Shown piece by piece: positions 14,938-24,217 of a stretch of 64,000 nt of DNA (position 1 is its first letter; each line of letters starts with the position of its first letter). The translations under genes were made by a program, and so were the position numbers. The DNA comes from Crambe crambe (lineage: Eukaryota; Porifera; Demospongiae; Poecilosclerida; Crambeidae): NCBI GenBank assembly GCA_963924555.1, contig OZ004590.1:7060001-7124000 (forward strand). The letters run 5' to 3'. The notes below the pieces were generated by a model. It was given only the letters and a program-made list of their open reading frames with translations. It was not told the DNA's origin and did not search any database.

Positions 14938-16768
14938 TTACTCTTTTGGTCCAAGCATCTGACTCGGTTGCACCAACTTGTGGAACTGTTCCTCAGTCAA
15001 GTAACCCAGCATTAGAGCAGCCTCTTTGAGTGTGGTTCCCTCCTTGTGAGCAGTTTTGGCTATGGTTGCAGCTTTGTCGTACCCGATGTGAGGGTTGAGA
15101 GCTGTCACCAGCATCAGGGACTCATTCAACAGTTTCTCCACTCTCTCTCTATTCACCTTAATCCCTTCCACACAATTCTTTGAGAAAGAAGAACAAGCAT
15201 CTCCAAGGAGGCGGGTTGATTGAAGCACATTTCTGACTATCATGGGCTTGAAGACATTCAATTCAAAGTGTCCATTACTTCCTCCAATTGAAACAGCAGT
15301 CTGGTTCCCCATCACTTGAGCAGCTACCATGGTGATGGCTTCAGCCTGTGTGGGGTTGACCTTCCCTGGCATGATACTACTCCCTGGTTCATTCTCCGGA
15401 AGACTTAATTCACCAAATCCACAACGAGGGCCCGAGCCCAAGAAACGGATATCATTGGCTATCTTCATCACACTCACCGCTATGACATTCAAGGTTCCAT
15501 GGACTTCAACTAAAGCATCACGAGCAGCTAGTGCTTCAAATTTGTTCTTGGCACTTGTGAAGGGCAAACCCGTTAACTCAGCAAGCTTGGCAGATACTCG
15601 TTCGGCAAACCCAACACGTGTGTTGAGACCAGTACCCACTGCCGTTCCACCGATAGCCAATTCATAGAGCCTTGGAAGGGCAGATTCAACACGAGCAATG
15701 CCATACTCTATCTGAGTCACATATCCGCTGAACTCCTGGCCAAGAGTAAGAGGAGTAGCATCCTGGGAAAAGGGCAATTAGTTAATTTACAGCCTCTCTA
15801 TGTTAATATCATACCTGGGTGTGAGTACGACCAATTTTAATGATGTCTTTAAACTCGACTCTCTTAGCTTCCAAGGCAGAATGGAGGTTTTTGAGGCCAG
15901 GTAGGAGGCGATGATGGATCTCCATGGCAACTGCGACATGCATAGCAGTGGGAAAGGTGTCATTTGAACTCTGGCTGCGATTGACATGGTCATTCGGATG
16001 AACAGGAGTCTTCGATCCAAGCTCTCCACCGAGAATTTCAATGGCTCTGTAGAAACACAGAATACAATGGACTCCCTGACGATAAAAATGATGTACACTA
16101 ACTCACCTGTTGCTGATGACTTCATTGACATTCATGTTGCTTTGAGTCCCAGAGCCAGTCTGCCACACCACCAATGGGAAGTGGTCATCAAGTTTCCCAT
16201 CATGGACTTCAGTGGCTGCCCGCATTATGGCATCGGCCAGTTTGGGGTCCAGTCCGTAATGTTCCTTGTTCACAGCTGCACAGGACTTCTTCAGATATCC
16301 AAAGGCATGGATGACAGGAAGCTGGAACAACAGGGAGGATTAAAAAAAAAATTATCACCAAGAGCATCCTGTGCATACTTTCTTACCGGCATCCTCTCCA
16401 TTTCATCACCGATTGGGAAATTCATCTTTGATCTTGCAGTTTGAGCTCCATAGTACCGATCAGCAGGAACTTCCAACTCCCCAAATGTATCATACTCCTT
16501 ACGGATCTTTCCCTCCATGGAAGATGTCTAGTAATAAATATCTGCTAATGCACAAGGCCCCTAGCATCTACCCTTATGCGTACATAGGTCCTTTTAAGTG
16601 GTGCAAGATAAAGCAAATCTCTATTTAGTGCCCACCCTTCCCTGAAGACATGGCATGCAGGAAGAGGTCTATTTATCAGACGGAGTGCCAGTGTCACAGC
16701 TCTCGCCTACAGGACAGCAAGTAACTACAATGCAACGTATAGTGCAAACAAGCAAGGTAGCTTACCAT
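14938..16768 (-). CDS. FH: Fumarate hydratase, class II
   Basis: Five exons: 16766-16768 (ATG only), 16387-16527, 16107-16321, 15815-16046, 14938-15762; 471 residues, the length of the mature/cytosolic human enzyme. It hydrates fumarate to malate in the TCA cycle, as a homotetramer. All superfamily signatures are present: [16 protein letters not shown] near the N-terminus, [56 protein letters not shown] and the catalytic loop [13 protein letters not shown]. The start [20 protein letters not shown] has no obvious mitochondrial presequence; either the protein is cytosolic or an upstream alternative exon supplies a presequence. The ATG-only exon is inferred because exon 2 keeps phase 0 with it (ACCATG|GTAAGC). 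The flanking 16769-17401 holds no gene that I can see. Confidence 0.97.
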
Positions 16769-17401
16769 GGTTTTGAGCCCCGACCGGATCGCAGGAATTA
16801 GGAAAAGGGTCGACTACAAGTCTCTCAAGAGCACGCGCGACGCGTGCGTGCACATATCGCGCATAGAGCTAGCTAGCTACAGCGGTTTTCCAAAATTTTG
16901 CAACTGCATAAGTATGGCATAAGCCAGTCACATGATCGATATGAGCAATCTGACCAACCAGTTCGCTCCAATCACTTCCGCTTTCCACTTTCCTGTTGCA
17001 AGGTTTAGCCCTAGCCCTTCCTGAGAGCCTGGCGCGAGGCTAAGAGCTAGCTAGAGGCATAGATCATAGATAATAATAGATAGAGGGACCCCCATCCTGC
17101 CGGCTAAAGCTTCAATAGACACTACTAGTGTCTCTGCAGAAGAGCCACTGCTGCCATTCATGGAAGATGAAGCACCAGATGTCAGAGTCAGTCGTGCTAC
17201 TGCTGAAAGAGACTCTTAAGTGTAAGCCTGACATCATCAAGCAAGTGGTCATACTTGTCTAGGACTATCTCTGATATTGGCCCACTTTTTCAACCACTGG
17301 AGGACCTCGTACGTATGAAACTCCTAACCGCCAAATGATTTCGAAAGGGCCTGGGTTGGTAAAGGGTCGGTCCGCGAGACTACACAGTACAGTGCAGTAC
17401 A
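16769..17401. other. Non-coding spacer upstream of fumarase
   Basis: About 630 bp between the fumarase start and a transposon. It has a GC-rich patch at 16830-16865 with ACGCGCGACGCGTGCGTG-like sequence that could be the fumarase promoter. A possible decayed transposon end (GCGAGACTA followed by CACAGTACA) lies at 17375-17392, directly beside the intact left end of the next element. No coding exon recognised. Confidence 0.5.
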
Positions 17402-19094
17402 TAGTCTGGCGGGCGACGACCCCTGGTAAAAAATAGGGGTCTGGTGTGACACCGCTATACCGAACCAGTTTTTACCCGGTGAATACAGGCCCGTAGGAAG
17501 CAAAATTTTAATGGTCAGGCCAGGATGTGGGTGTGGTCAAGTGAAATGGGTGTGGCTACACAATAATATTCACTAGGGCTGCATAAAATGCTGGTGAACA
17601 TTTTATAGGTAGAATTTTGAGCAGTGACTGGCAACTTGCTGATTCCCTTTTGACATGCATGACATGCATGATGAATAACATGCACCATGGGTGCATTTGC
17701 TAAATGGCAAGAGGGCCAATGCTCTATACATAACGGCAGGGATGGGATTCATATTACTAACACACGTTCCGACCTTGGCTTCCATGGATGTTTGCTGAGT
17801 AACATATCTATACATATCACTTGAAGGTTGGAAATAGTGGAATAGAATACAGTGCACTAGAGGAGACATGATCATGTTGATCACCTGTTAGCTGAGTAAC
17901 ACATCACTTGAAAGTAGCTAGTAGGCCCATGGGAACAGTGGAATTGAATACTGGACTAGAATACTACTAATACTATTGATCTAGCTAGTAGCTAGCTAGC
18001 TATTGGGCCCAGTTAACCTACAATTCATTCTTCAACACTAACAAACATGCCCATACCAACAATTATTAATTGCTCCTCAAATCATGTATGATAGTTAAGT
18101 GATTGTTATTACTGAAACCTAATATAGAACTTGTAAGATCATGCAGCTCTTGAGTATTGTATCTGTTATATGCTGAATCCCACATCCACATTCCATATTA
18201 CCATCTGGTCAGACTGATACTGTAGCTATAAACTAATATTACTAGATATAGCTACTGTATACTCAAAAATGATGCCAGCATTATTTATCCGGGCCTACTA
18301 GCTACCTTCAAGTGATATGTAGATATGCATATATTCAGCAAACATCCTCAGGGAACTATAGTAGTAACAGGTAACTAACATGATCACGTCTCCTCTTGTG
18401 TTGTACACTCTAACTCTCTGCGAAAAGTAGTCTTTTCGTGGTTATATTTAACACAAAGCTGCTACATCCACCTTTAACTGCATCACACACGACAGATGCA
18501 TGTTATAGATTCCTGCATCTGAATTGGTACAATTGTTGCTAGCATTAATACCAATGCAATATAGAACATAGAAGTCAAGGTTGGAACGTGTGTTAATAAT
18601 CGTTCCATTCCATCAATCCACTGAATTATTGGGAAAGAAATCGAGCCTGAGCCTGAAGCTTCTAGCACTAATGAGTATATCAAAGCTCGGTAGATATCAA
18701 AGCATTATGGGCATGCAGTGTGCTTGAGAATTTGAGAATGTAGTTGAGTGAGCCCTAATGGCATCAGGTCAAAGGTTTAAAAGTGGTCAGGCCATGGCCT
18801 GACTGGCCTGACCGGTTGCTACGGGCCTGGAATATCATTAGCGCGCAGGTTTCAGAGATGTTTTCGAGATCTTGCCTACGGGGTATGGGAAAAGCCTTTG
18901 TGGACATTCGACAAGATCTGCAGCTCTGGATCCCCTGAGCCATCTATAGTTTGTACTGTGACTGAAGAACAAGTTGTGTGCATCGCTCGTGGTTTTTTCC
19001 GTGACCGCGATGACGTCCTCAATTCGCGCTGATCACATTCCATTAGAACTGGTACGGTATATTTTTTACCAGGGGTCGCCGCGCTGCCAGACTA
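17402..19094. mobile_element. Outer non-autonomous DNA transposon (TAGTCT termini, 9-bp target duplication)
   Basis: The left end TAGTCTGGCGGGCGACGACC at 17402 is mirrored by the reverse complement at the right end, about 19054-19094 (...GCGCTGCCAGACTA). Both inner flanks carry the same motif CCAGGGGTCG next to a run of T/A. Flanks are TGCAGTACA (17393-17401) and CACAGTACA (19095-19103), seven of nine identical and so a probable aged 9-bp target-site duplication. It is interrupted by a second element (17486-18829); without it the element would be about 340 bp. No transposase frame. The termini match those of the element at 61575-62036, so both belong to one family. Mutator-like is possible from the duplication length and long inverted repeats. 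Confidence 0.75.
17486..18829. mobile_element. Nested 1.34-kb inverted-repeat transposon (CAGGCCCGTAG termini)
   Basis: The left end CAGGCCCGTAGGAAGC at 17486 mirrors the right end, whose reverse complement is CAGGCCCGTAGCAACC ending at 18829; a second shared block GGTCAGGCCA follows on both sides. The 5-bp flanks GAATA (17481-17485 and 18830-18834) are identical. Long internal arms are also inverted and imperfect: 17757-17785 with 18568-18597, 17785-17830 with 18304-18346, and 17860-17878 with 18377-18395, so a single strand could fold into a large hairpin. No transposase frame is visible. It sits inside the outer element, so it inserted later. A hAT-type element is possible from the termini but not shown. 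Confidence 0.78.
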
Positions 19095-19114
19095 CACAGT
19101 ACACAGCATGCACT

Positions 19115-20054
19115 ATGATATTTTTACTTTTAATTCTCTCTACATACAGTAGTGCCCTTGCAGAAGATGGTGGCAGTGGCAGTACCACGGGCCTCATTGG
19201 TACTACTGTCATGCCTACTGTCATGCCTATATTCCTTTTAAATGTGAGTTATTGATTATAGTTATGTTTTGCAATGAAAGTGGTAACCTTGTAGCTACTC
19301 CTTTACTGAGTCTTATAAGTCAAATCAATGCCAGCAAAAGTAATCTTACCCTCTTCTTCATTTTATGAAGATATCTTCTATGCCTGTCTGCAATAGTACC
19401 CAATTTCTGAAAGGAACTACCAATGGAAATCTAGTCTGTCAGAACATACGTATGTTCATAGCTAGGCCTAGCACATTACTTTATGCTGGCAGATATTATG
19501 ATATAACTGTATTATGTATTATGATATAACTGCAGAATGTCTCTGCCCAGGACCGACCCCAACAAGCACGCCTCCTACTAGTACAATGTTCCCTCAACCA
19601 CCTCTAGGTTGTACTGTTTTTGAGCCTCCTCAAGGAGGTGCTCTTGTCTGCATGGTAATGGAAGGGACTCGTATCTTCTGCTCTGTGATGTGCAGCAACC
19701 AGACGGAGTTTTCCATTACTCCGTGTAATCCCATCAATTGTGGAGCCATGACCAGGTTCCAATGGAGGGATTTCTTCAATGGGATAAAGACTGAGAGTGA
19801 CCTACCCAAATGTTCTGGTAAAGATGCTCAATAGCTATTATAGTAAAGACATAATATAGTTTATGCTCTCAGGGTCTCGACACAAATCTCAGAGTTTGCA
19901 CGATATGGAGAACTACCTGCCTGGCACTTGCAATGCACTGTCTGAAAACGAGATGGATAAAGTGAAGATGAACTTCTGTAATCAATTTAATTTTTATTAT
20001 CCCCGGGACTGTATTATCGACGAAGTATTTATTCGATGTGGCATAAAGAGATAA
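19115..20054 (+). CDS. Secreted sushi-like cysteine-rich protein, paralogue A
   Basis: Four in-phase exons (19115-19243, 19371-19449, 19536-19817, 19873-20054) give 223 residues. Signal peptide MIFLLLILSTYSSALA. A short Cys-containing segment (PVCNSTQFLKGTTNGNLVC) and a Pro/Thr linker precede a six-Cys module (GCTVFEPPQGGALVC ... FCSVMC ... NCG ... FQWRDFF ... LPKCSG) whose Cys and Trp spacing fits a sushi/CCP domain. A C-terminal domain starts at the exon boundary (HDMENYLPGTCNALSENEM ... FIRCG). Domain order and exon phases match paralogue B next door. No orthologue known to me. Its start lies 20 bp from the end of a transposon, so promoter and leader must be at least partly transposon-derived, unless an upstream exon exists. 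Confidence 0.82.
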
Positions 20055-20116
20055 GAGCTGTCGACCGGTTAATTGTGTGCGAGGCGCGCGCCATGCGCAT
20101 GCGCATAATCAAAAAG

Positions 20117-21278
20117 ATGGCGACTTTTCCGCATGTTATTGCGGTCTTTTTCATTTTCCTGTTTGAAGGAGTTTATGAACAGGAACTTGAAGCGAAGTTA
20201 GTTGAGGTACACAATATATAAACATGTAGCCAAAATGTTTTTAAAGGGTAAAACAATCCGTAAACATTGCAGTAAATTACTCGATAATTGTTAGGTACCA
20301 GTTTGTCAAGAAGATGAGTTCCTGACAGCAAATGGAACAAATGTATTCTGCCAACCTCTCCGTATGATTTTACGTAGTATTATATTTGCCATCAAAAAAA
20401 ATCAATAATTATTATAATAGCTGTTCCTGGATTTTGTGATTGTCCCGATCTCATTCCTGATCCTGATGGTAGCGGAGTGATCACTCCCCCTTTCCCTCTA
20501 CCCCCTCCAGGTACCATAGTCTATAACACTTGGAAAGTAACTCCTTAAATCCTTTGTCGTTGTTTTTTCCTTTAGGTTGTCCACAGTTTGAGCCACCGGT
20601 TCGTGGAGCATTTGTGTGCCTGAGGCAACCTACTCTCATATACTGCTCTGTACTTTGTGATCACCGCTTTGAATTCTTCACCACACCCAACAATCCCTAC
20701 ACCTGTGGTCAAGAGACAGGATTTATTTGGAAGGATATGTTTGGGTCTAGTGTTTTCGGTGGATTGCCAAAGTGTACAGGTGAGCAGGCCAGCACTTAAC
20801 TCATCACCATAGCAACCTCCAGGAAAAAATAATTATGAATTTGGCTAGATTTTTAAATGTTATCATTAGTCCATCAGGTGTGGTATTTGGGACAATCCAC
20901 TCACTGGGTGTAGTCACAGACATAGCCCTAAAAGACTCTGTGCAAATATAATGAGGGGATTGTTAGCACTTTGCCCAATTACAGAAGAATCCCAGTGGTC
21001 AGTCATAATTACATTATTGCTACTATCATGTAAATTGTGTACTTTTAACAGGTTTTCGCCACCGTTTACAGACGTTGTATAATGCTGAGTTCTATCTCCC
21101 CACTACATGTAATGGACTCTCTGATACCACTATTTCAGTTATCTTGCAACAGTTTCATTCTAGAGTTAAAAATGCTGGTTGCACAGATTGCAGTGTGAGA
21201 GATACTTTCATACGATGCCCAAATATTCCTTCTAGTGTCCGCTTCTTTACTAGTCTTGATCTTAGAAAGGAACATTAA
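20117..21278 (+). CDS. Secreted sushi-like cysteine-rich protein, paralogue B
   Basis: Five in-phase exons (20117-20206, 20295-20361, 20421-20510, 20576-20779, 21052-21278) give 225 residues. Signal peptide MATFPHVIAVFFIFLFEGVY; two in-frame upstream ATGs at 20093 and 20099 exist, but AAGATGGCG at 20117 is the better context. Same order as A: short Cys segment (PVCQEDEFLTANGTNVFC), Asp/Pro linker, sushi-like module (GCPQFEPPVRGAFVC ... YCSVLC ... TCGQETGFIWKDMF ... LPKCTG), then the C-terminal domain (NAEFYLPTTCNGLSDTTI ... CSVRDTFIRC). The stop of A and this ATG are only 62 bp apart, with no AATAAA between. Function unknown; extracellular recognition or matrix roles are typical of sushi proteins. 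Confidence 0.82.
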
Positions 21279-21384
21279 CATTAATTAAAACTATAGAACT
21301 GCTCTATATCAACATTGAACAAGTTTGTATTCTATTGAGATAACAAGAAAATGTTGAGTTTAGTAGTTTTGTGTAAAATTGTAT

Positions 21385-22387
21385 TCAGGTAGTTTGTGGA
21401 ATTGTATAGTGATTAGGGGGCTGCCTTTGGCTCACATCTATTTCTTCATATTTAGATGATTTTGAAGCCTTCACATTCCACTTTCTGTGATTGGATGGCT
21501 CAGCATAAACTCTATCAGTTGGATCATCTCGCTTAGGCCTTGCATTCTTCTTTTGGTCTTTATTCTTCGGAGGAGAAGGAGCTACTCGTCTTGGTGTAGT
21601 TTTGGCACTGGAAGAAACACACTTGGTTGGAGATGCAGATTCGATGTATTCATTTGGTTTAGCTATGTCATTGCCTTTTTCTGTGACACTTCTGAGAGGA
21701 CTATTTCCACGCGAAAAGGTTGTCCACTGTGGAGCATCTGTGATGACAGAAGTCTCAACTTTTTCATCAGGAATTGCATTGATCCAGAGAGGTGTAGCTG
21801 AATGTCCTATTTTTGTGAATAATTATAGAATATAAGAAATTGGGAATCCCTTTCAGTTTACAATAATGGTATCATGTATGTTTCTTGGTGGATTACTATT
21901 TTGGTCAACACTGAAAATAATTATATTTGATAATGGCACATATGCTGAACAAACCTTCCAAGACTTTGTCCCTAGGCTTGCTTGATGCAGTTTTTAGTTT
22001 GTGCATGCGATAGCATTGTGCCAATAAGAGTGTGCAGGAGAGAATAGTAGTGAGAAGAAAGAATCCTGCACATGCACCTAGGACAATGACCCACTGCATT
22101 AGCGGCAAGGGAGAATGATTCGACATGACTCCTGTAGTCGTCATGGGGAGGTGTGTTGATGAAGGTTGGAGTTCAAATGGAGAAAGTGAGGAATCAGACG
22201 CTGCAGCATCTTCTATAATGATATGGGTGTCACAGTACAAAGCATTACTGTATTTAATATTGAGACTTTCTAGCTAAATTAAGTTGCAAAACAACAAACC
22301 TTGACTATTTACTGATGTACAATAGCAACTGCAATAAAACAACGCAGCACTTAACTTCATGCACTTCACAGTTTTCAGAATCCCCAT
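21385..22387 (-). CDS. Small single-pass receptor-like protein with tyrosine-motif tail
   Basis: Three in-phase exons (22300-22387, 21955-22212, 21385-21806) give 255 residues. Exon 3 has no in-frame start codon, so it was found by splicing. Signal peptide MGILKTVKCMKLSAALFYCS, a short Ser/Thr/Pro-rich ectodomain of about 40 residues (likely O-glycosylated), transmembrane helix WVIVLGACAGFFLLTTILSC, then a basic membrane-proximal stretch and a 150-residue cytoplasmic tail. The tail contains NEYIES, RVYAEP, SKYEEIDV and HYTIP: YEEI is the classic Src-family SH2 ligand, and YAEP and YTIP are YxxP motifs of the Crk type. No known domain in the ectodomain. Convergent with paralogue B (107 bp apart). 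Likely a signalling adaptor or co-receptor; this is inference. Confidence 0.72.
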
Positions 22388-22728
22388 GACAGCTAAATTC
22401 GTTTACATTGTATTCATTCATTCCTTTATAAAGCTGCGTTTGCGCATGTGCAGTGATGTTCAGCCACACCCCCACTATTTGATATGACTTCGAAAGTGGG
22501 CGTTCCAAAACATTTCCTTAAATGATTATTAAATTTAATAGAAAGAATCACGCTCATGTCACATAGTATGTGTTATAAAAAAAAGTTGTGTGCACTCCAA
22601 GTGCATAATTATAAAAAGAGTAGGTAAATAGATAACTGTGTGCAGAATTGTAACTGTTTTAATAACTGTTTAACTTAATGCACAGTGTTAAGGTTCTCCG
22701 ATCCAGAGTATCCAATGGGATTGTGGGC

Positions 22729-23077
22729 TTAGCAGCCATACACACAGCACACTATAAGCCACACAAAGATCCACCAAGGACAAAACAAGGTGATGATACA
22801 GTGGAGCAAGTGGTTAGGTCTGTCGTCTTGGACATAGGTGGTGGTGTGCACCTATAGGAGAAGGAAAGAACATCAAAAGGGTATATAGTTGCTTATTTCA
22901 TGTTCTTACCGTACTAGGCTGTTGTTGCACCACAACTACATTGCTCGTTTGTTGCTGCTGTCCGGCATATGGCTGTGGAGCATAAGGTTGCTGGGGTGGT
23001 GCTTGTGCTGGTTGGTAACCTGGAGGTCCATACTGCTGGGGTTGAGCAGAATACTGGGGAGGTTGCTGGTAAGCCAT
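22729..23077 (-). CDS. Pro/Gln/Tyr-rich small membrane protein
   Basis: Two exons (22910-23077, 22729-22851) give 96 residues. The N-terminal half is low-complexity (MAYQQPPQYSAQPQQYGPPG ...), followed by VVVVQQQP and a single hydrophobic segment near the C-terminus (LLHCIITLFCPWWIFVWLIV) ending CCVYGC. A short 5' UTR exon is likely because a good acceptor (TATCGCAG) lies 6 bp before the ATG. Cysteines at the membrane edge suggest palmitoylation. The layout is like several animal families of tiny tail-anchored endosomal proteins, but I do not recognise a named one. Confidence 0.75.
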
Positions 23078-23448
23078 TTGCACTGCGATAGAAAGGAAGC
23101 ACATATGTTAAGAGATTAGCGTACGTAGCTAGCTAAGCTAAGTTATTAGAACAACAAAAGAAGGCACATGGTTTTTTATGGTTGTTAACTTGAGCACAGG
23201 AAGATTCTAGCAAGAGTTAGCTCTTTTGTTGCCAAGTTTACCTCGGATTCAAGAAGACTGAGCGTTCCTTCGAGATCTCAAACTGAACAGCACAATACCT
23301 TATTTGGAGAATAAAGGAATGTATTATTAGCCATGCGCAGAAGTATTTTTAGAAATAATTCTTTGCAGTAGTCGTCTTTTATAAGTTTTCACTGAATCAG
23401 AATGATTGTAAATTATGCAATGGAAAAACTGATGATTGAAGATGATTC

Positions 23449-24139
23449 TCATGAAAATGTGTCTTCAAGTTCCAAAGGATTGATGCCTCTAGCTCTCAAC
23501 AGGGCTTCTTTTTTCTTCTTCTCTTGGTCTTTTTTCTCTTGCTCTACTCGCTGAGCTTCAAGAATATCATCAATACTCACTTTCACCAGAGGCTGCTTAG
23601 ATTCAAGCTCAGAATCCTGTCATACAAACACTTGGAAATCAAAACATCACTTATCTAATCTAATCTAACATCTAAAGTACACTGCTGATGCCCAAGTTCA
23701 AAAGCATACAGGCATGCACAGAACTAGTTTTTACTTACAATTTCTCCACAGAGGGCCACATTTTCACCACGTACCAAGTAGATCCCTCGAGGGATGTCTC
23801 CATACTTATTACCGATGTGTATACGTTCTATGGTTCCCTGCAACAGCAAATTACCTACGAGGAGATGGTTATTTTCAGTTTTAGTACCAATTATTAGTAA
23901 TGGAAATACCTACCAAACTGATCAACACTCCTAAGATAACCAATCAGGATTTTATGGTCTCTAAGCACGACGAGCATTCTCTCTGCAACATGTGATTTTC
24001 ATAACATTACACAAAGTATAGCTTTTAGAAAAAGCTTACTATCAATTTCCTGGACTAGACTGGCTGTTCCCGGGAGATAAGGATGGCTGCTTCTGCTTGG
24101 ACATGGTTCCTGTGGGGTGGACTCCTTGTCTGCATCCAT
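23449..24139 (-). CDS. LSM1: LSM1, U6 snRNA-like Sm protein of the mRNA-decay ring
   Basis: Four in-phase exons (24040-24139, 23914-23982, 23739-23854, 23449-23616) give 150 residues (human 133). LSM1 is the defining subunit of the cytoplasmic Lsm1-7 ring that binds oligoadenylated mRNA 3' ends and promotes decapping in P-bodies. Signatures: YLPGTASLVQEIDKRMLVVL, RDHKILIGYLRSVDQFGNLL (Sm1), GTIERIHIGNKYGDIPRGIY and LVRGENVALCGEI (Sm2), and the LSM1-specific tail VSIDDILEAQRVEQEKK. The N-terminus is about 17 residues longer than human. It is head-to-head with DNAJC17: 78 bp separate the start codons. Confidence 0.97.
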
Positions 24140-24217
24140 CCCTACTCAAGTTGAACTCTGACCTTTAGCTCCTCTTTTAGCTAACTTAAAATAGAGCGCA
24201 CCACCTGCAAAGCAATC
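24140..24217. promoter_or_regulatory. 78-bp divergent promoter of LSM1 and DNAJC17
   Basis: The two ATGs face apart with only 78 bp between, so the core promoters and both leaders must overlap here. No TATA box is seen. Both genes act in RNA metabolism, consistent with shared housekeeping control. Confidence 0.7.

Noticed and set aside
17486..18829. Transposase gene inside the nested element
   Set aside because: Only short frames under 100 codons with no DDE-type or other known motif.
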